Origin: Candidatus Bilophila faecipullorum
GTDB lineage: Bacteria > Desulfobacterota > Desulfovibrionia > Desulfovibrionales > Desulfovibrionaceae
Direction: 5' to 3'
DNA: 64,000 nt
Assembly (NCBI GenBank): GCA_944326695.1
Contig: CALVEZ010000013.1
Span: forward strand, 16,984 to 80,983
Within the stretch, counting starts at the first letter, position 1. The number at the start of each line of letters is the position of its first letter. Shown here in pieces: positions 42,155-52,294 of the stretch. A program made the translations under genes and the position numbers. The notes under the pieces are model-generated. The model searched no databases. It saw only the letters and a program-made list of their open reading frames with translations, and was not told where the DNA came from.

Positions 42155-43795
42155 TTAGACTTTACCGAAGGGGCACTTGGGGAAGGTGCAGACCTTGCAT
42201 TCCATGCACAGGCCGCCGTTGCCGATACGGGCCAGATCAAGACGCGTGACGGGCACATCGGCCAGCAGGCGGGGAAGCATGAGATCAAAGACGGTGGTCT
42301 TGAAGAACAGGGCGCAGGCGGGCACGCCGATAATCTGCGCCTCTCCGATGCGCCCGATGAGCGTCATGGTGCCGGGCAGGGCAGGCACCCCGTACAGGGC
42401 ATCGGTAAGCCCGGCGTCAAGAAGGGCCTTGCGGGTAAGGTCGTCGGGATCGACGGACAGCCCCGCCGTGGTGACGATGAGGTCCGCGCCCGCACCCAGC
42501 AGATCGCGCACGCCCTGCGAGATGAGCGTGGCGTCGTCGGGCGCGAAGAGAGTTTTGATCACGTCGCAGCCGTGCTGTTGGGCCTTTTGCGTGATGATCG
42601 GGGCAAAACGGTCCTGAATGAGCCCCTTGAAGACTTCCGTACCCGTGACCAGGATGCCGATTTTGGCCCGGCGCATGGGCGCGACGCGGAAGAGGGGGCC
42701 GTCCTCCAGCACGGCGAGGGCGCGCAGAAAGCCGGGGCGGGAAAGGAAAAGGGGGATGGCCCGGCTGCCCGCAAGCCGAGTTCCGGCGGTGAGCACGCTG
42801 TAGTTGTGGCGCGTGCAGCACATGACGTCCGGGACGAGGTTGAAGCGTTCGAGGCGTTCCGTATCCACCAGCAACATGCCGTCGCGGGTGGCCCGGAAAT
42901 TGACCTTGCCCTCGCGCGGTTCGGCTTCCACTTCCACGCCTTCGCCGGGCATGTGCCGGGCAAAGCCGCGGGCCGCGTCGTCCTCGTGTACCCAGCCTTC
43001 CGGATGGGGATTGTTTTCCTGCACATAGACGCGGTTGCGGCCCATCTGCTGAAGGCGGCAGATGTCGCCCGCCGACAGTTCCTGTCCGGCGGTGAAGGCG
43101 GGCCCCTTTTCCTTGCCGGGGATGATCTGGGTCATGTCGTGCAGGGCGTGCTTGCCGATGGCCTCTTCCACGGGCACGGCGACGGGCGCGGCCACGGATT
43201 TGGGCTGCTGCGTCAGCGCCATGCCGGGCCCTTCCTCATAGGGGGACTGGCCCTGACAGGAGCGGCAGATACCGCCGTAGGAGGCGGGGTAATACGCGCC
43301 GCAGAGGGGGCAACGGGCCGTCTTGCCGAAGGAGTGATGGCGGAGGAGGTCCTTGCGCAGGCGCACGGGCTGAAGCGTGAGGATGGATTCCCCGGCTTCC
43401 TTGATCTGGGCCTGAAGGCGTTCGCCGTCCTGTTCCCCTTTGGGGCGTTCCTTGAGGAACCAGCAGCGGATTTCGTCGTAGGGACCGAGCTTGTCGTTGT
43501 CCAGATGCACGCGGACGCCTTCACCCGTGCGCTTGTCGTAGAGCGTCACGGCGTAGATGCCGAAGGGCAACACGCGCAGCCAGCCGTTGCCCACCGTGCA
43601 GGGGGTGAGCAGTTGCACGGCGTCGGGCAGGCAGTGGGCCGTTTCGCTTATGGCGTCGTACAGCACGCCTTCGGGCATGTGGCGTTTGGCGAGTTCCACC
43701 ATGTAGCCGCCGATGATCAGGCCGGGAGCCGGGTACCCGTGAAAAGCGCGGGCCTGCTCGACGAATGCTTCGTGCGTCCATTGGCCGAGAGTCAT
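42155..43795 (-). CDS. FmdE-domain / molybdopterin-binding (MoeA/MoaB-like) fusion protein
   Basis: Encodes 546 residues. The N-terminal part (about 1-190) is FmdE-like: FHGYPAPGLIIGGYMVELA, then CTVGNGWLRVLPFGIYAVTLYD and a zinc-ribbon-like pair CPLC/CRSC. The C-terminal part (about 370-500) is a molybdopterin-binding domain with AKIGILVTGTEVF, TTAGLSVDPDD and GVPALPGTM. It ends with a cysteine-rich CMECKVCTFPKC tail, which could hold a metal or Fe-S centre. Likely involved in molybdenum or tungsten cofactor handling for oxidoreductases; last gene of the efp-ftsK-lolA run. Confidence 0.8.
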   Translation of the reverse strand: MTLGQWTHEAFVEQARAFHGYPAPGLIIGGYMVELAKRHMPEGVLYDAISETAHCLPDAVQLLTPCTVGNGWLRVLPFGIYAVTLYDKRTGEGVRVHLDNDKLGPYDEIRCWFLKERPKGEQDGERLQAQIKEAGESILTLQPVRLRKDLLRHHSFGKTARCPLCGAYYPASYGGICRSCQGQSPYEEGPGMALTQQPKSVAAPVAVPVEEAIGKHALHDMTQIIPGKEKGPAFTAGQELSAGDICRLQQMGRNRVYVQENNPHPEGWVHEDDAARGFARHMPGEGVEVEAEPREGKVNFRATRDGMLLVDTERLERFNLVPDVMCCTRHNYSVLTAGTRLAGSRAIPLFLSRPGFLRALAVLEDGPLFRVAPMRRAKIGILVTGTEVFKGLIQDRFAPIITQKAQQHGCDVIKTLFAPDDATLISQGVRDLLGAGADLIVTTAGLSVDPDDLTRKALLDAGLTDALYGVPALPGTMTLIGRIGEAQIIGVPACALFFKTTVFDLMLPRLLADVPVTRLDLARIGNGGLCMECKVCTFPKCPFGKV

Positions 43796-43816
43796 GACTA
43801 CCTCAATGCGTTGGCG

Positions 43817-44491
43817 TTATTGCAAGAGCGGGCGTTCGGGGGCCGTCTGGTTCTTCAGGTTCTCCACGGTGACGCCCTGAGGCGGCGCAAAGCGGAACGT
43901 TTCCGCCGAAAGGGGAGCGTCAGGCTTGAGGGAAGTCAGCGTCACTTCGTTGGTGTTGCCGTAAAAGTCCAGTATCTGCACCTTCTTGATCAGGGCGTTT
44001 GCCTTGTCCACCCACAGGACGGCCTCCACAAGCTGCGGGGAAGGTTCCTTCGGATAGAGGCGCAGCACGGCCATCCCGTTTTCGTCGGGTTCGGCTTCAA
44101 CGGAAAAATCCTTGTCCAGCCGGGCCTGTCCCGTGATCACCTGAATGATGGAGCGCGAATCCTGCACCACTTCGGGCGCGTACTGATAGGCAAGCTCTTC
44201 GTCGGGCAGATAGTCCCAGACGTCCTTGTCCGTGATGACCAGCAGTTCCGCGTGCGGCGGGAGCGTTTCCCAGCGCACGCGCAGGGGCTTTTGAAAGGCC
44301 AGCGTTCCCTTGCGGGTTTCTTCCGCACCGCTTTCCTGATGGAGGAGGCGTTGGGTGAAATCAGCGGTAAAGGACTGCATGGACTCGTATTTTTTCTGTA
44401 TCTCGCCCGTGAGGGCTGGAGCCGCCGCGTGGGAAAGGCCCGCCGACGCCAGCATGAGGCCGAGCGCGCAGGCGAAAAGGGCTATACGCAT
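43817..44491 (-). CDS. lolA: Outer-membrane lipoprotein carrier protein LolA
   Basis: Encodes 224 residues from the ATG behind AGGAG. Signal peptide (MRIALFACALGLMLASAGLSHA) with cleavage after AHA-like residues, then the LolA barrel: YESMQSFTADFTQ, a KGTLAFQKPLRVRWE block and DVWDYLPDEEL. The periplasmic chaperone takes lipoproteins from LolCDE to LolB. It shows the host has an outer membrane. Located between ftsK and the FmdE fusion, all leftward; 21 bp before the next gene. Confidence 0.9.
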   Translation of the reverse strand: MRIALFACALGLMLASAGLSHAAAPALTGEIQKKYESMQSFTADFTQRLLHQESGAEETRKGTLAFQKPLRVRWETLPPHAELLVITDKDVWDYLPDEELAYQYAPEVVQDSRSIIQVITGQARLDKDFSVEAEPDENGMAVLRLYPKEPSPQLVEAVLWVDKANALIKKVQILDFYGNTNEVTLTSLKPDAPLSAETFRFAPPQGVTVENLKNQTAPERPLLQ

Positions 44492-44732
44492 AGCTTGTCT
44501 CCTGAAAAAGAAGTGTTGCGGCCCGCAGGCCGGAAGTTTCGTCAACCCCGACTGTATCGGAGAAGGGCTTTTTAATGAAGTGCTTTTGCGGCGGGTCCAC
44601 GTTTGCCCGCCGCCGCTGCCCGTCCTGCAAGGGACCGCCGCGCGCTTGGCCGCCGCTCGGCGTGAAAGGCGAGGTCCGGGGAGAGGCGTGTGCGCGGTTC
44701 CCCGTTAAGGCAAAAGGCCCCTCGGATGTTCC

Positions 44733-47489
44733 TCAATCCATGCGTACCGAACGGGCTTTGTTGGCGCGGGAGGCCGGCGGCAGGATGCCTTCTTCCTCCA
44801 TGCGCTCCACAAAGCGCGCCGCCTTGTTGAAGCCGATGCGGAAGCGCCGCTGGAGCAGGGAAATGGACATGCGGCCCTGTTCCTGCACGAAGGCCACGGC
44901 CTCGGCATAGAGGTTTTCCTCTTCGGAACTGCCGGGCCCGGAAGCGGGGACAGCGGCGGCCTTGGCGTTTTCCGTCAGGGACGCGCCCCATTCGGTGAAG
45001 TCCACTTCGTACTGGGGCGCGCACTGGCGCTTCCAGTGGTCGACCACGGCCTGCACCTCGTCGTCGGTGACGAAGGGGCCGTGCAGCCGGAGGAGCTTGC
45101 CGCCCGTGGGCTTGAAGAGCATGTCGCCCTTGCCGAGGAGCTGTTCCGCGCCCGCCGCGTCGAGGATGGTGCGCGAGTCGTACTTGTTGGCCACCTGAAA
45201 GGAGATGCGGCAGGGGAAGTTCGCCTTGATGAGCCCGGTTACCACGTCCACGCTCGGGCGCTGCGTCGCCACGATGAGATGGATGCCCGCGGCGCGGGCA
45301 AGCTGGGCCAGCCGCACGATGCAGCCTTCCACGTCCTTCCCGGCGGTCAGCATGAGGTCCGCGAGCTCGTCGATGACGATGACGAGATAGGGCAGGGGCG
45401 TCAGATCGGCGTATTCCTGCGGTTTTTCGTCTCCAAAAGAAGCGAGTTTGCGATTGAAATCCTTGATGTTCTTGACGCCGAACTTGGCGAGGCAGTCGTA
45501 GCGCCGATCCATTTCCGCCACAGCCCAGTCAAGGGCGGTCTTGGCGAGGGCTGTTTCCGTCACCACCGGATGGACGAGGTGCGGCAAATCGGCGTACATG
45601 GCCATTTCCACGCGCTTCGGGTCGACAAGCATCAGTTTCACTTCGTCGGGCGAGGCTTTATAGAGGAAGCTCACCAGCACGGAATTGAGGCAGACGCTTT
45701 TGCCCGAGCCCGTGGTGCCCGCCACGAGCACATGGGGCATGGTAGCCAGATCGCGCACGGCGGGGCGCCCTTCGATGTCCTTCCCGAGGGCCATGGTCAG
45801 CAACGAGGGCGCGTGCTGGAAGGCTTCGGAGCGGACAAGCTCGCGGAAATTGACCGTAGAGCGGTTCAGGTTGGGGATTTCCACGCCCACCGTATCGCAG
45901 CCGGGCACGGGGGCCTGAATGCGGATGGCCTCGGCCTTGAGGCTGCGCGCGAGGTCGTCGGTGAGGTTGGTGAAGCGCCCCACGCGCACGCCGGGTGCGG
46001 GCCGGATTTCAAAAAGCGTGATCACCGGGCCGGGCGTAACGCGCACGAGTTCGCCCTGAATGTTGAATTCGGCCAGACAGTTCATGAGGCCCGCGCTCTG
46101 TTCTTCCAGCACCTCGCGGGAGGGCAGGGAATCGCTTTGCTGCGGCGGCTGGAGCAGGTCCAGCGAGGGCATGGGATACTGCCGTTTGCGCAGGGCGGGC
46201 TTGGCGGCGGGGGCCGCCCCCACGGGGGCGTCGATGCGCGGCTGCGGGGCGGGGGAAGCGGCTTGCGGAGCTGCGGCCTGTGCGGAGGACATGGCTTGAG
46301 CGTCCGCCATAGGCTGCTTTTCCCGCAGGGGCTGCGCGTCCGCTGCAACGGAAGGGGCCGGGGCGGACGTGGGCGCGAGGGGCGTTTCCGGCGCAGCGTC
46401 TTCCCCTGCGCCTTGCGGCGCGTCGGAGAGTTGAACTGCGTTGGAGGGCGGGACGGAAACCGATACGGAAAGCGGGGCCGAGACGGACGGCAGGGGCGTT
46501 TCGGGCACGGTCAGGGCGAGCAGGGGATTTTCCACGCGCAGGTCAAAGGCGGGAGAGGCAGGGGAAGAAGCCGCCGAAGCTGCTTCTTCTTTCTCTTCCG
46601 GGGAAAAGGCGAAGGTATCCCGCGAGGCGAAAGGATCGTCCTGCGCTGCCGGTGCGGGCGGTTCCCACAGGGAAAGGGGCTCGTCCCTGACGGGCGTGGG
46701 CGGCGTCATGGACAGCGGTTCCATGCTCAGCGGGGCTTCCCGTTTGCGGCTTGGCCGCGCCTCCTCCTCGTGCAGATCAAAGAGGGCGATCACGTCGGCG
46801 GCGCTTTCCGGCTGCGCGGGCTCGCTTTCCTCGGCGGGGGGTGTCTCCTTGGCGGATCGGCCCATACGGGGAAGTTTGGACAGACGTTCCGGCAGGTTGT
46901 CGAGCGAAAGGGGCGTGCCGCTGAGCTGTTCTTTCAGCAGGAGCCACGCCCGGCGGATGAGCGAGAGCCACGCGATGCCGAAGGCCAGCTCAAGGGAGAG
47001 GAAGAGCAGGAAGAGCCAGATGAGCGTGGACCCCACCGGGCTGAAGAGCGTGGTGAAGCGCGTGTAGAGGGTCATGCCGAGCATCCCTCCGCCGCGCACG
47101 TCCCCAAGGCCGAGGTCCCACGCTGCGCCGAGGGAGATGAGGCAGGCGGCCAGCAGCGTAAAGCCGCACCAGCGCCACCACGGCATGGTGAACCACGTGG
47201 AGATGCAGCCCGCGCCCCAGGCGATGAAGACGGCGGGCCAGACCAGCGCGGCGAAGCCGAAGATGTCCACCAGAAGCCCGCTCAGATACGCGCCGAAGAG
47301 TCCGGCGTTGTTCTTCACGACGGCGGGATTGCTCACGGCGTGGTTGATGCTGGGATCGTTTTGATCGAAGGACACCAGGCTGAGCAGCACCAGCAGTCCC
47401 CAGAAAATGAGAAAGAGCCCAAACAGCTCCCGGGCGATTTTTCGTCCGTCCGTAACGGCAACCTCCCCCGGCCCTTCCCGGCCCCGCAC
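44733..47489 (-). CDS. ftsK: DNA translocase FtsK
   Basis: Encodes 918 residues from a GTG; no better start lies upstream in this frame. Four N-terminal transmembrane segments (about residues 20-190), a Pro/Ala/Ser-rich linker (about 220-400), then the motor: Walker A GTTGSGKS (about 588-595), Walker B LVIVIDELADLM (about 705-716) and a C-terminal winged-helix gamma domain (about 855-918) that reads KOPS. It pumps the chromosome through the septum and activates XerCD recombination; xerC lies 2 kb away. The linker is longer than in Bacillus SpoIIIE. Confidence 0.95.
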   Translation of the reverse strand: MRGREGPGEVAVTDGRKIARELFGLFLIFWGLLVLLSLVSFDQNDPSINHAVSNPAVVKNNAGLFGAYLSGLLVDIFGFAALVWPAVFIAWGAGCISTWFTMPWWRWCGFTLLAACLISLGAAWDLGLGDVRGGGMLGMTLYTRFTTLFSPVGSTLIWLFLLFLSLELAFGIAWLSLIRRAWLLLKEQLSGTPLSLDNLPERLSKLPRMGRSAKETPPAEESEPAQPESAADVIALFDLHEEEARPSRKREAPLSMEPLSMTPPTPVRDEPLSLWEPPAPAAQDDPFASRDTFAFSPEEKEEAASAASSPASPAFDLRVENPLLALTVPETPLPSVSAPLSVSVSVPPSNAVQLSDAPQGAGEDAAPETPLAPTSAPAPSVAADAQPLREKQPMADAQAMSSAQAAAPQAASPAPQPRIDAPVGAAPAAKPALRKRQYPMPSLDLLQPPQQSDSLPSREVLEEQSAGLMNCLAEFNIQGELVRVTPGPVITLFEIRPAPGVRVGRFTNLTDDLARSLKAEAIRIQAPVPGCDTVGVEIPNLNRSTVNFRELVRSEAFQHAPSLLTMALGKDIEGRPAVRDLATMPHVLVAGTTGSGKSVCLNSVLVSFLYKASPDEVKLMLVDPKRVEMAMYADLPHLVHPVVTETALAKTALDWAVAEMDRRYDCLAKFGVKNIKDFNRKLASFGDEKPQEYADLTPLPYLVIVIDELADLMLTAGKDVEGCIVRLAQLARAAGIHLIVATQRPSVDVVTGLIKANFPCRISFQVANKYDSRTILDAAGAEQLLGKGDMLFKPTGGKLLRLHGPFVTDDEVQAVVDHWKRQCAPQYEVDFTEWGASLTENAKAAAVPASGPGSSEEENLYAEAVAFVQEQGRMSISLLQRRFRIGFNKAARFVERMEEEGILPPASRANKARSVRMD

Positions 47490-47560
47490 GCGGGAGGCCC
47501 GGGAAATCCGGCGTATGGAATCGGTTCCGGCCCGAAGCGCCTCCGGGCCGGAAAAACGGG

Positions 47561-48118
47561 CTATTCGCGCCCGAGGTAATCCTTGGTGCGGGTGTCGACC
47601 TTGACGCGGTCGCCGATGTTCACGAAAATGGGCACCTGAATGACGATGCCGGTTTCGAGGGTGGCGGGCTTGGTGACGTTGCTCACGGTATCGCCCTTGG
47701 CGCCGGGTTCGGTGCTGGTGACCTCAAGCACGAGGGAAGCCGGGATTTCGATGTCCAGCGGCTTTTCGTTGTAGAGGAGCACGCGGCACTCCTGCCCGTC
47801 CTTGAGGAAGCCGGACTTGCCGTCGGTCACTTCTTCCGGCATGTGAATCTGCTCGTAGGTGGTCATGTCCATGAAGACGAGGTTTTCGCCTTCGTGATAC
47901 AGGAACTGCATGTCGCGCGATTCCAGATTGGGGCGGTCCACCTTTTCGCCGGAACGGAACGTATTGTCCAATACGCGGCCGTTGAGGATGTTACGCAGCT
48001 TGGTACGCACCATGGCTCCGCCTTTGCCGGGCTTGAAGTGTTGGAATTCGATGATTTCGAAGGGAGTCCCGTCGATTTCGATTTTAAGCCCCTTGCGGAA
48101 ATCGGTGGTAGAATACAT
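47561..48118 (-). CDS. efp: Elongation factor P
   Basis: Encodes 185 residues, full length. The tip loop FKPGKGGAM carries K32, the residue modified by lysylation (EpmA), rhamnosylation being an Arg in other lineages. The C-terminal OB domain ends with [15 protein letters not shown] rescues ribosomes stalled at polyproline; the adjacent FtsK and DprA both have proline-rich linkers. It begins the leftward run and is divergent from engB, 197 bp apart. Confidence 0.95.
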   Translation of the reverse strand: MYSTTDFRKGLKIEIDGTPFEIIEFQHFKPGKGGAMVRTKLRNILNGRVLDNTFRSGEKVDRPNLESRDMQFLYHEGENLVFMDMTTYEQIHMPEEVTDGKSGFLKDGQECRVLLYNEKPLDIEIPASLVLEVTSTEPGAKGDTVSNVTKPATLETGIVIQVPIFVNIGDRVKVDTRTKDYLGRE

Positions 48119-48315
48119 GCTGCCTCCAGAAAACGGTGTTGAAAATCAAAGAGTTCATCAAGGGGCTGGCGCGCCGACCCCTGCGGTGCCTTATCCGTGC
48201 GCCCGGCCTTGCGGGGCCGATTGCTTTTCCCGCCGCGGCAGGATAGCCTTGCCACTGCAACTTGATATTGTCGAACATCACGCCGCGCTTGTCAACATAC
48301 ACCAGAGGTTCCCGC

Positions 48316-48942
48316 ATGATGAAAGAACAGCCGCCCATCCTTACGCTCGAAGCGACGACCTTTAATAAGGCGCAGGTTCAGGAGCAGCTCAATGCGCTCG
48401 ACGGACGGCAGGAAGCGCAAATCGCGCTGGCGGGCCGTTCCAACGTGGGCAAGTCTTCCCTCGTGAACGCCCTTGCCCGCCGCAAGCAGCTCGCCAAGAT
48501 CAGCGCCACCCCCGGAAAGACGCGCTCCATCAACTTTTACCGCGTGGCGCCGGACGGCTTTTTCATCGTCGATCTGCCCGGTTACGGCTACGCCAAGTGC
48601 TCGCAGGAAGAGCGCAAAAGCTGGGCCAAGCTCATCGAATACTATCTGACGCAAGCGCCCCGGCTCAAGGCGCTGGCCCTGCTCCTCGACTGCCGGGTTC
48701 CCCCGCAGCCGCTGGACCGCGATCTCGCGGACTTCGCGCGGGCGCACGGCATCGCGCTTTTGCCCGTCCTGACCAAGGCCGACAAGTGCACGCAGATCGA
48801 GCGCGCCAAGCGCCAGCAGGAATGGAGCCGTCTGCTCGGCGGCGTCGTGCCCTTGCCCGTGTCCTCCAAGGACGGGCGCGGCGTCGATGCCCTGTGGGAC
48901 GAGCTGCGGCGCATGGCCCGGGCTGAGGACGAGCAAGAGTAG
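48316..48942 (+). CDS. engB: Ribosome biogenesis GTPase EngB (YihA/YsxC)
   Basis: Encodes 208 residues; start at the tandem ATGs 48316/48319 rather than the earlier in-frame ATG-like start at 48262. G1 [10 protein letters not shown] (about 38-47), G2 [10 protein letters not shown]3 DLPGYGYAK and G4 TKADK are all present, with no extra domains. It is required for 50S subunit assembly. Confidence 0.93.
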   Translation: MMKEQPPILTLEATTFNKAQVQEQLNALDGRQEAQIALAGRSNVGKSSLVNALARRKQLAKISATPGKTRSINFYRVAPDGFFIVDLPGYGYAKCSQEERKSWAKLIEYYLTQAPRLKALALLLDCRVPPQPLDRDLADFARAHGIALLPVLTKADKCTQIERAKRQQEWSRLLGGVVPLPVSSKDGRGVDALWDELRRMARAEDEQE

Positions 48943-49331
48943 GGCCTCTTTCTCCTCTTTCATGCTTTTTAAAGAGGGGGGCGGGTTCAGAAAATGCCCT
49001 CCCCGGCTGGAGAGGGGATCGCTACTCTGGAAAACAGGACGTTGCCGGTCCGTGCGTCTACGCTGTCGTCCTTGCCCGAGGCCGTCCGGGAAAGGTTTCT
49101 CCTTATAATAGGCCCGAGGAGCGGGAAAGACGCTGCGCCGTGGCGCGTTTCATGGTGACGCGGCCACGGGGAAAGGCGGCCTTGCGCGGCTCGTTGCCGG
49201 GGGCGCGCTTCGGCGGCGGAGAACTCCCGCCCGGCGGGGCGCTCTGAGCCAGCTTTTGCTTGATTACAGGGGAGTCCAGACGGCCCCTTGCCCGGCATGG
49301 CGGCCTTCTTCCCCGGATTCGGGCCTTTCTC
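48943..49331. other. Intergenic stretch between convergent engB and xerC
   Basis: 389 bp, GC-rich, no supported ORF; an arginine-rich minus-strand frame (49103-49390) overlaps the end of xerC and is judged spurious. Confidence 0.6.
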
Positions 49332-50312
49332 CTATTCGTCTGTTTCCGTATCCTTGCCCCGCGTGCTTGAGCGCGGATGGGCCTTGTCATAGACGCGCAT
49401 GAGGTGATCGAGCGTGATGTGCGTGTAGCGTTCGGTCGTGGCCAGCCGGGAGTGGCCGAGCAGTTCCTGCACCGAGCGCAGGTCCGCTCCGTTTTCCAGC
49501 ATGTGCGTGGCGAAGGAGTGGCGCAGCGTATGCGGCGAAAGGTGCTGGGGCAGGCCCGCGTTTTCCCGTATTTCGTCGAGCACGTGTGCAGCGTGGCGGC
49601 GGTTGAGCCGTTTGCCGCGTTTGCCCACGAAAAGCGCCTTTTCCGCCGGGGGCGCGAGCAGCGCCCGCACCCGCAGCCAGAGGAAGAGCGCCCGCACCGA
49701 GGTGTCGCTCAGGGGCGCGATGCGTTCCTTGCTGCCCTTGCCCATGACCCGTACCACGCTGCTGGCGGGATCGATGTCGTCCACGTCCAGATTGAGCGCT
49801 TCGGAAATGCGCAGCCCCGAACCGTAGAGCAGCTCCGCCAGCGCCAGATCGCGGGTGTGCGCGGCCCGTTCGCGGTCGACGGCCTTTTCCTTTTCCGCGC
49901 CTTCCGTTCCCGCCGCCTCCGCACCCGCCTCGTCGAGGAGGCTGAACATCTGGTCTACGTTCAGCGTGACCGGATGGCGGATTTCCCGCTTGGGGTTGCG
50001 CACCAGCTTGGCGGGATTGGCGTCGATGCGGTTCATCTTCATCAGATAGCGGTACAGGGAACGCAGGGCCGAAAGCTTGCGGCTTATGGAGCTGCGCGCC
50101 TGCCCCTCGTGGAAGAGGTAGGCGGAGAAATCCTGAAAATGATATTTTTCCAGTTCCCCGGGCCGGGCGAGGGTGTGCTGTTCACGGTGGAGCCATTCTT
50201 CGAACTGTTCCAGATCGCTGCGGTAGGCCGCGACCGTGGCCGGGGAAAAGCCTTTCTGGACGGCCATCCATTCGAGGAAGTCTTCGGCGTTTTGGGGGAG
50301 GGGCATAGTCAT
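49332..50312 (-). CDS. xerC: Tyrosine recombinase XerC/XerD
   Basis: Encodes 326 residues. N-terminal SAM-like core-binding domain (about 1-100), catalytic domain with R in SGLRISEALNL (about 170), HTLRHSFATH (about 262-271), GHSRLATTERYTH with the nucleophile Tyr (about 298). Resolves chromosome dimers at dif with its partner and FtsK. An insert of about 25 charged residues (AEAAGTEGAEKEKAVDRE) lies between beta strands of the catalytic domain. A role as phage integrase is unlikely because it lies in a housekeeping context. Confidence 0.9.
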   Translation of the reverse strand: MTMPLPQNAEDFLEWMAVQKGFSPATVAAYRSDLEQFEEWLHREQHTLARPGELEKYHFQDFSAYLFHEGQARSSISRKLSALRSLYRYLMKMNRIDANPAKLVRNPKREIRHPVTLNVDQMFSLLDEAGAEAAGTEGAEKEKAVDRERAAHTRDLALAELLYGSGLRISEALNLDVDDIDPASSVVRVMGKGSKERIAPLSDTSVRALFLWLRVRALLAPPAEKALFVGKRGKRLNRRHAAHVLDEIRENAGLPQHLSPHTLRHSFATHMLENGADLRSVQELLGHSRLATTERYTHITLDHLMRVYDKAHPRSSTRGKDTETDE

Positions 50313-50374
50313 GGCGGCAAGGGTTGATACTATTGAAGAAGAATACCGCGCCCGTCGGGAAGGAGCAGGGCGGT

Positions 50375-51688
50375 TCAGGCCAGAGTATAGCGCAGATCGG
50401 GACGCTGCCGGATCAGCCCGCGGACTTCAAGGATAATCAGCAGCGATCCGGCCTCACCCGAGGGGCAGCCGAGCGCCCGGCATGCTTCGTCGACGGAAAG
50501 GGGCGATTGCGCAAGGAGAGTCAGGAGGCGGCTTTCAAGCGGTCCCGCCGGGGATGGGGCGGGCGTGGTCGGGGAAGCCGGGAGCGGTTGGCCCCGTTCC
50601 GGCGCTGGGCCTGCGGGGGCCGGGGAGAGCGGGGCGACGGGCGGGGCCGTTTCGGGTCCGCGCGGGACGCGCCCCTGCAACTGCGGGCGCAGGTCTTCAA
50701 GGATGTCCGTGAAGGAAAAGATGGGCTGCGCGCCGTCGCGGATCAGTTTGCGGCAGCCCTCGGCGCGTTTGGCGTCGATGAGGCCGGGCACGGCGTAGAC
50801 GGAACGGTTCTGCTCCAGCGCAAGGCGTGCGGTGATGAGACTCCCGCTGCGCAAGGCCGCTTCCACGACCACCACGCCGAGGGAAAGGCCGCTGATGATC
50901 CGGTTGCGGATGGGGAAATGGCGGGAATCCGGCAGCGTCCCCGGTGCGTATTCGGAGACGAGCAGGCCCTTTTCGATGATTGCCTCACGCAAAGCATTGT
51001 TTTCTTTTGGATAGCAGACATCAGGACCGGCGCCGAGCACAGCGATGGTGCCGCCCGGCAGGGGCAGGGCCGCAAGGTGCGCCTGTTTGTCGATGCCGAC
51101 GGCCAGCCCGGAAACCACGGTGATTCCCGAGGCGGCAAGCCCGGAGGCGATGGTTTGGGCGGCGCGCACGCCTTCCCTGCTGCACAGCCGGGTGCCGACG
51201 ATGCTCACGCAGGGGTTGCCGAGCAAGGAGAGGTCACCCCGGCAGTAGAGGCGCACGGGCGCGTCGGGGAGTTCCCGCAGCAGACGCGGATAGCGGTCGT
51301 CCGTCCACAGGAGGAGGGAACCGGTCAGGCGCCGCGCGGCTTCCCATTCCTTTTTGGCGCTTTCCCGCCACGCTTCGGAACGGAATTCGCGGATGGCCGC
51401 TTCCCGGATGCCCGCCTCGGCCCAGCGCGCTACGCCCCGCACCGCGCCAAGGGCGGAACCGAAGACGTCAAGCAGGCGCTTGCGGCTTCGGGGCCCAAGC
51501 CCGTGCGTGTGGGTGAGGGCCAGCGCCGCCCAGAATTCGGCCCGTTCCGCGGCGTCGAGCGCGCCGAGGGCCGTAGGCACGGCGGGAATATCCCGGGCAA
51601 AGGGCACAAGCGGCGGCGTTTCCGGTTCGCGCAGTTGGCAGGGAAACGTTTTGTCGGCGTCGGGGGGAGGAAGAGGATAGGAGCGCAT
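50375..51688 (-). CDS. dprA: DNA processing protein DprA (Smf)
   Basis: Encodes 437 residues from the ATG behind AGGAAGG (an earlier in-frame start at 51739 lacks this). N-terminal SAM-like helical domain, central Rossmann-like core with SIVGTRLCSREG, VSGLAVGIDKQAH and LGAGPDVCYPKEN, a Pro/Ala-rich linker (about 365-400), and a C-terminal winged helix (LSVDEACRALG). Loads RecA on incoming single-stranded DNA in transformation; also widespread in non-competent bacteria. 62 bp upstream of xerC, same direction. Confidence 0.93.
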   Translation of the reverse strand: MRSYPLPPPDADKTFPCQLREPETPPLVPFARDIPAVPTALGALDAAERAEFWAALALTHTHGLGPRSRKRLLDVFGSALGAVRGVARWAEAGIREAAIREFRSEAWRESAKKEWEAARRLTGSLLLWTDDRYPRLLRELPDAPVRLYCRGDLSLLGNPCVSIVGTRLCSREGVRAAQTIASGLAASGITVVSGLAVGIDKQAHLAALPLPGGTIAVLGAGPDVCYPKENNALREAIIEKGLLVSEYAPGTLPDSRHFPIRNRIISGLSLGVVVVEAALRSGSLITARLALEQNRSVYAVPGLIDAKRAEGCRKLIRDGAQPIFSFTDILEDLRPQLQGRVPRGPETAPPVAPLSPAPAGPAPERGQPLPASPTTPAPSPAGPLESRLLTLLAQSPLSVDEACRALGCPSGEAGSLLIILEVRGLIRQRPDLRYTLA

Positions 51689-52294
51689 GGCCTTCCTGAA
51701 GGCAGAGGGATGATGCGGAGAGGAGAAGCATACGGGCAACGCCCGAGGATTTCAAGCCGCGCCCGACGGTCCGGTAAGGGCGGATTGTCTCCGGGCGGCG
51801 TGTGGGGTAAGGTCGGTGCGCTTCCGGCAAGCGGCTTCATCCCCGCCCAAGGGGGAAACGTTATGGCCATGAATGGCCCCCCGCTGAGGGCAGGGCCAAA
51901 AAGCGCTTGCGGGACGCGGTATTGTCCCAGAGCGTGAGCGAATGCCGCCTGTATGCGTAATCCGTCACGGAGGCGGGTACCGTATGGGCAAGCCGTTTCC
52001 TGCGGCCTGTATAGGGCCGCTCGCGCCATCGTTTCGTCCGGGGCCGGGGCCTTCCCCCGTGGCCTGCGAGGTGCCGTTGCCGCGCGATACGAAGGGCCTT
52101 ATCCTTTCGGAAGAATGGCCTTGAGCTGGCCTGCCGGGGCGTAAGCGCCGCCTTTTACGGCGTGCGGCCTCCCTTTTCGTGAGGGTGGCCGCCTTCTCTG
52201 CCGAGAATCGGTTCCCTTCATCTTTTTGCGTTTTCGGAGAAGGGCCGCCCCGTGCTGAAGTATATTATAAAGAGTATGAAAGAAGGAGTCCCCC
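51689..52294. other. Divergent intergenic region between dprA and the AlaX-like gene
   Basis: About 600 bp, GC-rich. No supported ORF. A GC-rich inverted repeat (GCGGCC/GGCCGC around 52163-52190) and an AT-rich promoter-like TATATTATAAA at 52261-52271 lie near the right end, suitable for the 52295 gene. Confidence 0.55.

Noticed and set aside
45036..47579. An 847-codon plus-strand frame opposite ftsK
   Set aside because: Antisense shadow of a GC-rich gene; ftsK on the minus strand has complete family motifs.
49103..49390. Arginine-rich minus-strand frame after xerC
   Set aside because: Overlaps the xerC 3' end in another frame, with extreme Arg/Pro composition and no RBS.
49332..50312. XerC-type recombinase as the prophage integrase
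   Set aside because: It lies 16 kb inside housekeeping genes next to dprA and has XerC features; it does not border the attachment site.
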